Assembly (NCBI GenBank): GCA_028877265.1
Contig: JAPPGX010000204.1
Coordinates: 1-37,583 of the forward strand
Reading direction: 5' to 3'
DNA from: Acidobacteriota bacterium
Lineage (GTDB): Bacteria > Acidobacteriota > Vicinamibacteria > Marinacidobacterales > Marinacidobacteraceae
DNA: 37,583 nt
Shown here: positions 31,332-37,583 of the stretch, piece by piece
How positions within the stretch are numbered: position 1 is the stretch's first letter
Layout: each line of letters opens with the position of its first letter
Translations under genes and position numbers: made by a program
The notes under the pieces: generated by a model
What the model saw: the letters and a program-made list of their open reading frames with translations, nothing else
The model's database searches: none
What the model was told of the DNA's origin: nothing

Positions 31332-32635
31332 GCGGCGAGTCCTAACGCGGTCTGGTCCTGCAGGAAGCGGGCGAACCCGTCGTGGTCGGCGACCCCGGCG
31401 GCGATCCGGCGGATCCCCTCGCGGATCGAGTCCATGTCCGCCGCATAGGAGAGCCGCAGGAAGTTCTGTCCCTCGCTGCCGATCACGCCGAAGCTGCGGC
31501 GGTCCACCAGGGCGACCCCGTGGTAGTAGAGGAGGAACCGGGAAACCAGGGTCGCCGGGCTGGTGCTCGCCTTCAGGGAATCCGGCAGCGACTCGAAGTG
31601 CGCCGTGGCCCCGAGGGACTCGCAGACGCCCGTGATGTTCGGGAAAACGTAGAAGGCGCCCAGCGGATTCGCGCAACTGATTCCGGGAATGGCGTTCAGC
31701 GCCGGCACCACGGTGTCACGCCGCCGCTTGAACTCGGCCACCATCGAACCCACCACCTCCCAGGTCTTCGGGTTCTCCAGCGCCTCGCGGGCGGCCTGCT
31801 GGATGAAGGGGGGAACGCAGCTCACCGTGTTGATGTTGATCTGCTTGAACCGGAGGGCTTCTTCCGCGGTGGGAAGCACGCACCAGCCGAGCCGCCAGCC
31901 GGTCATCGCGTAACCCTTGGAATGCCCGCTCGCAATGATCGTGTGCCGGTCCATGCCCGGCAGGGAAGCCATCGAGGTGTGCTCGAAACCGTCGAAGGTG
32001 ATGTGTTCGTAGATCTCGTCCGAATAGATGCGGATGTCCGGACGGCCCCGCTCCTTCACGAGCGCGGCGACCTCCTCGAGCAGACTCTTCGGAAGCACGC
32101 CGCCGGTCGGGTTCGAAGGTGAACAGAGCATCAGGACCTTCGTCCTGTCCGTGAGCAACCGGTCCAGGTCGTCCACCGTGAAGGAGAAGCCCCGCTCCTC
32201 CCGCAGCACGAGCGGTTTCGGCACGCCCCCGAGATAAGTGACCCACGACTCGTAGATCGGGAACCCGGGACTCGGGTAGATCACCTCGTCGCCGGGATCC
32301 ACGTAGGCCATCATCGTGTAGCCGATCGCGGGCTTCGCCCCCGGAAGGATGATGATCCGGTCCGCGGCCACCTCGATGCCGCGCGTCCGGGACACGTAGG
32401 CGGCGAGCGCTTCCCTGAGCGGCGCGATCCCGGCGGGATCGGTGTAGTGGGTGTCTCCGGCGCGAATCGCCGCGATCCCCGCCTCGTTGATGTGCGGCGC
32501 GCTGTCGAAGTCGGGCTCGCCGATGGTGAAGGGAATGACATCGACGCCGCGCGCCCGGGCGCGGGCCATGTCTTCTCCGATCTTGAAGGCGTTCTCGGTC
32601 CCCATGTGGCCGAAACGCCGGGCGAAAAGGGGCAT
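31328..32635 (-). CDS. Pyridoxal-phosphate-dependent aminotransferase, class I/II
   Basis: A 435-residue aminotransferase of fold type I in the aspartate aminotransferase group. K240 in SGHSKGYAMTGWRLGW forms the cofactor Schiff base, N175 lies in SPSNPTGG, D206 in IYSDEIY and R248 in the TGWR motif. The GEPDF segment (39-43) is also typical. An internal stretch (about 355-395, FESLPDSLKASTSP) is longer than in many relatives. The frame stays open to 34243, but that part is antisense to the exported-protein gene; the ATG at 32635 gives the normal start. It is divergent from the exported-protein operon and coupled (ATGA) to the hydroxyacid dehydrogenase. Confidence 0.93.
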   Translation of the reverse strand: MPLFARRFGHMGTENAFKIGEDMARARARGVDVIPFTIGEPDFDSAPHINEAGIAAIRAGDTHYTDPAGIAPLREALAAYVSRTRGIEVAADRIIILPGAKPAIGYTMMAYVDPGDEVIYPSPGFPIYESWVTYLGGVPKPLVLREERGFSFTVDDLDRLLTDRTKVLMLCSPSNPTGGVLPKSLLEEVAALVKERGRPDIRIYSDEIYEHITFDGFEHTSMASLPGMDRHTIIASGHSKGYAMTGWRLGWCVLPTAEEALRFKQININTVSCVPPFIQQAAREALENPKTWEVVGSMVAEFKRRRDTVVPALNAIPGISCANPLGAFYVFPNITGVCESLGATAHFESLPDSLKASTSPATLVSRFLLYYHGVALVDRRSFGVIGSEGQNFLRLSYAADMDSIREGIRRIAAGVADHDGFARFLQDQTALGLAA

Positions 32636-32703
32636 GTCGTTCAACCGGGCGCCGGGGAAATCAGCCCGCCGCGGTGGCGAGCCGGGCGCCGGGGGGCGGA
32701 TGA

Positions 32704-32709
32704 TATATT
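32704..32709 (+). promoter_or_regulatory. Possible -10 element of the exported-protein operon
   Basis: TATATT, five of six matches to the -10 consensus, 25 bases before the ATG at 32735. It is the only AT-rich spot in the 99-base divergent gap (32636-32734). No recognisable -35 lies 16-18 bases upstream. The overlapping minus-strand TATATC could equally serve the aminotransferase gene. Confidence 0.4.
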
Positions 32710-32734
32710 GGCTGGTCGGCTCGGTTTCCCCTTG

Positions 32735-34156
32735 ATGACGGTGCGTTTTGTGGTGCTCGCCGCGCTGTTCGGCGCGTCGGCCGCGCTCGCCCAGCCGCCC
32801 GAAACCCGGCGCGCGGGCGAGAAGGATGAAGACGCGAAGGCCGCCGCCTATCCCTTCGAGATCGTCGACGACGTAACCCAGGGGACGGAACCGGCGAGCG
32901 CCGACGTGACCGGCCAGCTCGGCGTCACCGACGAGGACTACATCCCCGAGGTCTTCCAGTACCGCCGGAGGGGCACCCAGCCGGCCCAGCGCGAGTTGAG
33001 CGGGGAACACCGTTCGACCGCGCTGACCGAGTTCCGCGTCATCGATCTGGAGGTGGATCCCGGGGACACCGTGCGGGCGATCGCCAGGGTGGAGCCGGCC
33101 TTTGAGAAGGGCCGGCGGTTCGTCGCGGAGTTCTGGAGCCAGGAGTACGGCCGGGCCTCGGTCATCTACGTGAACTTCAAGCCCCACGAGAACGACAAGA
33201 ACCTCTATCTCGGACGCGGGAAGGTGGACCGCCACCACCCGGGCGGCCGCTACAACGTCGGCTCGACGATGATCACCGACGAGCACGGCCACAAGAAGGC
33301 GTACTCCACCGAGTTCAACCCGGTGATGCGGGCGCCGGACGGCAGCCCCGCCTACTTCGTGGTCTCGGACAACCCCGAGGCCGACGTCACCCCGCCCACC
33401 CTCCGTTCCCTTGAAATCCTGACCGCTGAGGCGAGCGTCGGCGAGACCATCCGGGTCGAGGCGTTCGCAGAGGACAACCTCGCCGGTCCGACCCAGGCCC
33501 GGGCCGTGTTCACGAGCCCTTCGGGAAGGCGGTCCGTAAGGGCGGACCTGATCGGCGACGCCCGGAACCCGGGCCGTTTTCTCGGAGCCTTCTCCATTCC
33601 GGAGTGGTACGAGGGCGGCCGGTGGGCAGTTCAGAAGGTCGAGCTCTATGACGCGGCGCGGAACAGCGCCCTGATCTTTGCCGCCACCGCGCCGGTGCTC
33701 GCGAACCTGAGTGTGCTCGTTCAGGAGAATCCCGAAAAACGCGACGACGAGGCGCCGGTGCTGCTCGCCGTGGAACTGCCGCAGCGCGAGGCGCTCGCGA
33801 GCGAGTCCATCCCGGTGGCGGCCCTCGTGGAAGACAACCTGAGCGGGGTGGACAAGGTCTACGTGTCCTTCCAGAGCCCGAGCGGCGCCGACCTGGTCCG
33901 GGTGGAGCTCGAGAGCAGGAACCCGCCGCTGAACCGGCCCTCGCTGGTACCGCAGCCCAACGTCTTCCGCGGCGCCCTGAAGATCGAGAAGTGGCAGGAG
34001 CGCGGTACCTACTCGGTTTCCCGGGTGAACATCTCCGACCGGGCGCAGAACTACCTGAACCTGAATCCGGTCCGCGACGACGAGATCCGCGGCCTGGAGG
34101 TGGAGTTCCTTCCGGAAGAGAAGACGGGACCGGCCGCCACCCCGAAATCGCAATGA
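32735..34156 (+). CDS. Exported Ig-like repeat protein of unknown function
   Basis: A 473-residue protein not assigned to a named family. A signal peptide (1-19, ending ALA) leads to an acidic segment and then three beta-sandwich-like units at about 95-200, 219-330 and 339-450. The last two are clear internal repeats, sharing EDNL(A/S)G, a F-x-SPSG turn, a R(F/G)LGA-like strand, and W-x-(E)-x-G ahead of a D-x-A-x-N ending. No catalytic motif is seen. Its stop overlaps the ATG of the Tat-exported protein (ATGA, 34153-34156), so the two are made together. An Ig-like adhesive or substrate-presenting role is inference. The ATG at 32735 lacks a Shine-Dalgarno. Confidence 0.8.
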   Translation: MTVRFVVLAALFGASAALAQPPETRRAGEKDEDAKAAAYPFEIVDDVTQGTEPASADVTGQLGVTDEDYIPEVFQYRRRGTQPAQRELSGEHRSTALTEFRVIDLEVDPGDTVRAIARVEPAFEKGRRFVAEFWSQEYGRASVIYVNFKPHENDKNLYLGRGKVDRHHPGGRYNVGSTMITDEHGHKKAYSTEFNPVMRAPDGSPAYFVVSDNPEADVTPPTLRSLEILTAEASVGETIRVEAFAEDNLAGPTQARAVFTSPSGRRSVRADLIGDARNPGRFLGAFSIPEWYEGGRWAVQKVELYDAARNSALIFAATAPVLANLSVLVQENPEKRDDEAPVLLAVELPQREALASESIPVAALVEDNLSGVDKVYVSFQSPSGADLVRVELESRNPPLNRPSLVPQPNVFRGALKIEKWQERGTYSVSRVNISDRAQNYLNLNPVRDDEIRGLEVEFLPEEKTGPAATPKSQ

Positions 34157-35376
34157 GCATGAATCGCCGTCACTTTCTCGGCGCCGCCGGCGCGGCGGCC
34201 CTCGGCCTGGGCGGAAGCGCCGACCGGCTGCTGGCCGCCACACCCGACCGCGCCGCCGTCGTTCCCGACGCGAGCCTGAAGACGAAGCACCTGGTCGTCA
34301 TCCTCTACGGCAACGGCTGCCGGAAGAAGGACACCGTGGAGGACCGGGCCCACGCGCCCCACATGGCCCGGATGATGGATGCCGGCAGCGTCTTCACCGA
34401 GGACTTCGGCGAGACCGCGAACCTCCACGGCTACATGTACACCGAGATGCTGACCGGCCGGGAGACGGTCTCGGAGCATCCGCTCTATCCGACCTGGACC
34501 GAGACCGTCCGCAAGGAACTCGGCGGGTCGGTGAACGACTACTGGATGCTCCAGGGAGTCAGCTACTACCGTTCGTGGGTCTTCGACCGGAAGCACTGGA
34601 GCGCCCACCCGGACGGCGGGCTCGAGTTCGGCGCGAATTCGCTGACCATGAACAAGCTGTTCCACGACGACCAGGAGCAGTCGGCCGCGGCTCTCGTGAA
34701 GGCCAACATCGAACCGGGACTCGGCCACACCCGGCAGACCCGCAAGGACCTCGAGGACTGGCTCGCCGACGCCGTTTCCCGGCGTGCAGACGTCCCCGCG
34801 TCCACCAGGACCTCGCTTGTGGACCGGGAAGTCCCGCTCGGCGACGGGCAGTGCTTCGAAATCGCCCGGCACCTGCTCCGCGACTTCCGGCCGAAGCTGA
34901 TCACCATCCAGATGCTCGCGCTCGACGACGCCCACGCCGACGCCGGCTTCTGGGACTACGACACCGATTACGAGCAGTACCGGCGGCACATCGCGGCCAC
35001 CGACGAGCTCATCGGCAACCTCCACGACTTCATCCAGAACGATCCGTACCTGCGTGACACCACCTCGATCCTGCTGCGGCCCGAATGCGGGCGCGACGAC
35101 GAGGTCAACGTGTACGGACAGCTCCATCACTCGCAGGGGAACTACTACGCGCACAACGTCTGGACGCTCGGGGTCGGCCCCGACTTCCGGAAGGGCGGGG
35201 TGTTCCCCGAGCAGGTGATGCGGCGCGACCTTTGCCCCACTGTCGTCTATCTGCTCACCGGGAGAGACATCGCGTCCCATGTCACGGGTTCTGTCCGTAC
35301 CCAGATGTTCCGCGAGGAATATCGCCTGCCGCCGTACGTCCTGCGCGACCGCTTCGGCAATCCTGTCAAGACCTGA
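34153..35376 (+). CDS. Tat-exported alkaline-phosphatase/sulfatase-superfamily-like protein
   Basis: A 407-residue protein with a twin-arginine signal: R5-R6 in MNRRHFLGAAG, then a hydrophobic stretch to about residue 28. The body starts with a strand (HLVVILYGNG, 46-55) and has PHMARMMDAGSVFTEDF (69-85), then the MYTEMLTGRE segment (95-104). C-terminal parts (LALDDAHADAG, RPECGRDDEVN) are placed like the metal-binding region of alkaline-phosphatase-superfamily enzymes. The usual GDHGE motif is absent, so activity is uncertain; it may be a divergent hydrolase or a DUF1501-like protein. It should be exported folded, perhaps with its cofactor. It overlaps the Ig-like protein gene by four bases. 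Confidence 0.72.
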   Translation: MSMNRRHFLGAAGAAALGLGGSADRLLAATPDRAAVVPDASLKTKHLVVILYGNGCRKKDTVEDRAHAPHMARMMDAGSVFTEDFGETANLHGYMYTEMLTGRETVSEHPLYPTWTETVRKELGGSVNDYWMLQGVSYYRSWVFDRKHWSAHPDGGLEFGANSLTMNKLFHDDQEQSAAALVKANIEPGLGHTRQTRKDLEDWLADAVSRRADVPASTRTSLVDREVPLGDGQCFEIARHLLRDFRPKLITIQMLALDDAHADAGFWDYDTDYEQYRRHIAATDELIGNLHDFIQNDPYLRDTTSILLRPECGRDDEVNVYGQLHHSQGNYYAHNVWTLGVGPDFRKGGVFPEQVMRRDLCPTVVYLLTGRDIASHVTGSVRTQMFREEYRLPPYVLRDRFGNPVKT

Positions 35377-35944
35377 TCGGTCCGTCGCGGTTCCGGCCGC
35401 GGCCTTCGTCTTCGGGCTCCTGATCCCAGGCAGCGGCGCCGCGGGCGCACAGCCGCCCTCGGAGACTCAGCCGTCCCTGGCGGAAGCCGCCCGGAAGAAC
35501 CGGGCGCGCATCGCGGCGAGCCGGGAGCGACACGGTCCAGCGCAGCGCTTCACCGACGCCGATCTCACCGGCGCCCGCGCTCCGGCGCCGGACCACCCGC
35601 CGGCTCCGCTCGAGAGCAACCCGGTTCGCGACCCTCCCGTCACCAGCGAGGACCTGCCGGCCGGAGATCCCGGCGAGGACACGGCCGAGGTCGGTGCAGA
35701 TGACGTCCAGGACGCCATCGAAACCCGGCTGCGCGTGATCGCGGAGCGGGACGCGGAGATCCGGGAGCGCCTGCTCGACATCGAGGCCTCGCTGACCGCC
35801 ATCGGGTCGAGCGGCCTTCCCACCGCACCGCGCAATCCCAATCGGTTTCAGAGTCCCCTGGACACAAACCGCCTGCGGGCGGAACAGGAAGCGCTGAACC
35901 GGGAATTGGAAGCCCTCGCCGCGGAACGCCGGATCCTGCGCTGA
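35279..35944 (+). CDS. Exported coiled-coil protein of unknown function
   Basis: A protein of up to 221 residues with an unusual start. The only ATG in frame (35279) lies inside the previous gene, overlapping it by 98 bases, and puts about 35 Arg/Cys-rich residues before an evident signal peptide (about 36-57, ending GAAGA). A start nearer 35363 would fit the signal peptide, but only CTG is available there. After the signal, a Pro/Ala/Asp-rich region (about 60-135) leads to heptad-like helices (about 140-175 and 197-221; RLRAEQEALNRELEALAAER). No known domain is seen. It is the third gene of the exported-protein series and ends just before a palindromic repeat. Confidence 0.65.
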   Translation: MSRVLSVPRCSARNIACRRTSCATASAILSRPDRSVAVPAAAFVFGLLIPGSGAAGAQPPSETQPSLAEAARKNRARIAASRERHGPAQRFTDADLTGARAPAPDHPPAPLESNPVRDPPVTSEDLPAGDPGEDTAEVGADDVQDAIETRLRVIAERDAEIRERLLDIEASLTAIGSSGLPTAPRNPNRFQSPLDTNRLRAEQEALNRELEALAAERRILR

Positions 35945-35959
35945 ACGGCGCGGGACGGC

Positions 35960-36010
35960 GCGCCGGCCCGGAACGCCGGCTTCAGCCGGCACAGCCCGCC
36001 GCAGGCGGGC
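35960..36010 (-). repeat. Dispersed GC-rich double-hairpin repeat, copy 4 (most complete)
   Basis: It contains GCGCCGGC (35960-35967), CCGGAAC, then GCCGGC-TTCA-GCCGGC (35975-35990), ACA, and GCCCGCC-GCA-GGCGGGC (35994-36010). It combines the elements of the other copies and is taken as the reference form. It sits between the convergent coiled-coil and nucleotidyltransferase genes, where it could fold into two stable hairpins in either transcript and act as a bidirectional terminator. Confidence 0.65.
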
Positions 36011-36030
36011 GGCGCGGGCTACGCGCCCGT

Positions 36031-36597
36031 TCAGTCCGCGTCGAGTTCCGCGATCGCGGCTTCGAGACGGGGCAGGAGGTCGGATCGACTCAGCGCACGC
36101 TCGAACTGGGCCAGCAGGTCGCGGGCTTCGTCACGGTCCAGATCGCCGGAGGCCAGCAACGAGCGCAGATCGTCGAGATCCTTCCCGCGGCCAGCCAGCA
36201 CTTTCATGACGGCGAGGTCGGTCGCCCGGGCGACCGGCGCCGAGACGCCCGCGATCTCCACGCGGGTGGCGCGGTCGAGCGCGAGCGATTCGAGTCCCGA
36301 CCCGGCCAGCACGAGATCGACGTCCATGCCGGAGGTGTGGACGAGGGGCACGACGGCGCTCCGTTCGCGGAGTTGGTCGGCGATCTCGGGGTAGCGGTGG
36401 GTGAACCCCGCCGCCGCAAGCGCCCCGGTGAGTTCCCCGAGTCTCGACCGTTCGATCTCGACGGTGACGTCCACATCCTGGGTGGTCCGCGGCGCGCCGC
36501 GCACTGCGATGGCCTGCGCCCCGAAGACGAACCAGCGCAGTCCGCGGCTGTCGAGCACCCGCGCCAGTGCGCCCAGCGTTTCAGCGACGGCCGACAT
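36031..36597 (-). CDS. Nucleotidyltransferase-fold protein (AbiEii/MNT-like)
   Basis: A 188-residue protein with the minimal nucleotidyltransferase signature: FGAQAIAVRGAPRTTQDVDV (25-44), with G26 and the metal-binding D41-x-D43. A further Asp-rich strand, MDVDLVLAG (about 91-99), could supply the third carboxylate. The C-terminal half is helical. It resembles single-domain nucleotidyltransferases of the AbiEii / DUF6036-like kind, some of which are toxins or antitoxins that add nucleotides to RNA or proteins. The start overlaps the small upstream gene by 17 bases, so it forms a two-gene unit. A toxin-antitoxin role is inference; a general nucleotidyltransferase is the alternative. Confidence 0.8.
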   Translation of the reverse strand: MSAVAETLGALARVLDSRGLRWFVFGAQAIAVRGAPRTTQDVDVTVEIERSRLGELTGALAAAGFTHRYPEIADQLRERSAVVPLVHTSGMDVDLVLAGSGLESLALDRATRVEIAGVSAPVARATDLAVMKVLAGRGKDLDDLRSLLASGDLDRDEARDLLAQFERALSRSDLLPRLEAAIAELDAD

Positions 36598-36838
36598 GGG
36601 GGGCGCGCTTGAGGAGCGCGCGTACCCGCTGGTGGTTGGCGAGGTCCGCGCGTCGAGCTGCCTCGTCGGGCCAGTCGGGCCGGGTGGCGCGCGCCGCCTC
36701 GTAGAGCTGGACGGCGAGCCGCACCTTGCGCGCGACGGGCAGACGCGCCCGCGCCCTGCGCGCGAGGCGCTCCGGCGCGCCCCAGTCGCGCCGTGCGTAG
36801 GCCCGGAGATCCTGATCGTCAAGGAGCCGCACGGTCAC
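36581..36838 (-). CDS. Small basic partner protein of the nucleotidyltransferase
   Basis: An 85-residue Arg/Ala-rich helical protein (RDWGAPERLARRARARLPVA; VRLAVQLYEAARATRPDWPD). It is not assigned to a family. It precedes the nucleotidyltransferase gene and overlaps it by 17 bases. The frame is open to 37006, but a plausible promoter on this strand, TTGACG (36874-36879), 17 bases, then GATCAT (36851-36856), ends 12 bases before the GTG at 36838. That favours this start with a very short leader. An alternative ATG at 36895 would lie upstream of that promoter. Candidate roles are an antitoxin-like or DNA-binding partner; both are guesses. Confidence 0.6.
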   Translation of the reverse strand: MTVRLLDDQDLRAYARRDWGAPERLARRARARLPVARKVRLAVQLYEAARATRPDWPDEAARRADLANHQRVRALLKRAPHVGRR

Positions 36839-36850
36839 GCTCGCAAGAAG

Positions 36851-36879
36851 ATGATCCCGGGATTGCCGTCGCGCGTCAA
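36851..36879 (-). promoter_or_regulatory. Possible promoter of the nucleotidyltransferase pair
   Basis: On the minus strand TTGACG (36874-36879), one base off the -35 consensus, is followed after 17 bases by GATCAT (36851-36856), four of six matches to the -10. The GTG at 36838 lies 12 bases further on, so the leader would be about six bases. The rest of the 130-base gap up to the ureidoglycolate lyase stop shows no other signal. Confidence 0.4.
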
Positions 36880-36968
36880 TCCCGGCCGACAGCATCACGG
36901 ACGCAACCCGGCGACGCGGCAGAAGCCTCCGTCCACTCCACGGCGCGACGCCCCGGCGGATCCGCCTG

Positions 36969-37460
36969 CTACCCGCCCACCTCGAACTCGACCCCGAACC
37001 GCTCACCGTAGTCCACGAACTGCGTCGGGTTCGGGTCCACGTTCAGGATCACGAAGCTGGCGCCCGGCGGCCCGAGCAGGTATCGGTCGAGGGAATGCCA
37101 GGTCCCGGTCCGGTAGGCGTACCCCTTCCCCGGGTCGATCAGGAAGGCGCGCACCTGCTCGGGCTTCGGAACGGCATCGGCGTCGTCGAGATCCGTGGGC
37201 GGCGCCACCGCCACCACCGCGGGCGCACCCTCGAGCGGAATGAATGCCTGGGTGACCGCGAAGTGGCGCTCCAGCATCCGGAACCGCTTTCCCCCGACCG
37301 GCTGCCAGATGACGTCCATCGTGGTTCGGCCGTCGATCCGGAAGTCGACCGGAAAGAACCGGCGTCCGTCGACCGGCCGTTCCCGCGCCTCGATGACCTC
37401 GCCGTAGGGGGCGAAGGACTCGGCCGTCATGGCTTGGATGGGTAGTCGGACGATTTTCAT
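36969..37460 (-). CDS. allA: Ureidoglycolate lyase
   Basis: A 163-residue cupin-fold enzyme of the AllA family, which splits ureidoglycolate into glyoxylate and urea in allantoin breakdown. Family features are clear when set against E. coli AllA (160 residues): the start MKIVRLPIQAMTAESFAPYG, LERHFAVTQAFIPLEG (63-78), VRAFLIDPGKGYAYRTGTWH (103-122) with the conserved Trp-His, and the C-terminal IDR/NVD-like strand. The frame is open to the window edge, but the ATG at 37460 gives the normal start. No other purine-catabolism gene is in the window; its partners may lie beyond the right edge or elsewhere. It is the first gene seen upstream of the nucleotidyltransferase pair on this strand. Confidence 0.9.
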   Translation of the reverse strand: MKIVRLPIQAMTAESFAPYGEVIEARERPVDGRRFFPVDFRIDGRTTMDVIWQPVGGKRFRMLERHFAVTQAFIPLEGAPAVVAVAPPTDLDDADAVPKPEQVRAFLIDPGKGYAYRTGTWHSLDRYLLGPPGASFVILNVDPNPTQFVDYGERFGVEFEVGG

Positions 37461-37517
37461 GAGTGCGCTCCGGAGGCCCCTTTCATGGCCCTTGGCAAGA
37501 CTCTGGCGGAATCCGTG

Positions 37518-37582
37518 CGCGGCGCTCTGCGCCGCGGGGGTGGGGTGCGGGGAGGGGTTTCCCCTCCTGTCCGAACCGGACA
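37518..37582. repeat. Three adjacent hairpins and a G-quadruplex motif upstream of allA
   Basis: CGCGGCGC-TCT-GCGCCGCG (37518-37536) is followed by four G-runs at 37536-37540, 37542-37545, 37549-37552 and 37554-37557 with loops T, TGC and A. The last run also forms GGAGGGG-TTT-CCCCTCC (37551-37567). Then TGTCCG-AAC-CGGACA (37568-37582) ends at the window edge. The G-rich strand is the plus strand, the template strand for allA. No gene is seen in 37461-37583. Confidence 0.55.
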
Positions 37583-37583
37583 C

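Noticed and set aside
1..37583. tRNA genes, CRISPR arrays and insertion sequences
   Set aside because: No cloverleaf-like sequence with the T-loop GGTTCGAATCC pattern, no regularly spaced repeats and no transposase gene were seen; the dispersed hairpin repeats are irregularly spaced and lack spacers.

Overview
The window is GC-rich, densely packed bacterial DNA with little intergenic space. The gene content points to an Acidobacteriota genome. It has a VWFA-related exported protein of the acidobacterial type, a TonB receptor with an N-terminal carboxypeptidase-regulatory-like domain, a TPR + FG-GAP/ASPIC-UnbV protein and a lipoprotein-type sulfatase fused to TPRs. The assignment rests on recognised family patterns; no database search was run. 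No tRNA, rRNA, insertion sequence, phage gene or CRISPR array was seen.

Layout. 1-3.9 kb: a DksA/TraR zinc-finger protein and a MoaB/Mog molybdopterin protein (minus strand), divergent from a VWFA protein and a dGTPase (plus), then a small secreted protein (minus). 4.05-8.74 kb: a tightly coupled Gld-type ABC exporter operon (ATPase, permease, GldG-like protein, DUF4340 protein). 8.7-17.7 kb, all minus: TonB receptor, TPR/FG-GAP/ASPIC protein, ALDH7-type aldehyde dehydrogenase, DUF6503 lipoprotein and a TPR protein. 18.1-22.6 kb, plus: sulfatase-TPR protein and an M3 dipeptidyl carboxypeptidase. 22.6-27.0 kb, minus: a MacAB-like exporter with one adaptor, one ATPase and two separate permeases. 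27.1-28.0 kb, minus: a winged-helix regulator with a membrane protein, driven by a near-consensus promoter that carries a large operator-like palindrome. 28.1-32.6 kb, minus: aminotransferase, 2-hydroxyacid dehydrogenase, sodium:solute symporter and GNAT acetyltransferase. 32.7-35.9 kb, plus: three exported proteins, namely an Ig-like repeat protein, a Tat-exported phosphatase/sulfatase-like protein and a coiled-coil protein. 36.0-37.5 kb, minus: a nucleotidyltransferase with a small partner protein, and ureidoglycolate lyase.

How it fits together. Most of the window is cell-envelope work: outer-membrane uptake, exported TPR and beta-propeller proteins, surface hydrolases and two ABC exporters. 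Around this sit a few housekeeping enzymes (dGTPase, Moco, DksA-like) and an amino-acid/2-oxo-acid module.

The best candidates for something undescribed are the three-gene exported operon at 32.7-35.9 kb, the nucleotidyltransferase/small-protein pair at 36.0-36.8 kb, the palindrome-controlled promoter at 28.0 kb and a dispersed family of double-hairpin repeats with four copies in the window.
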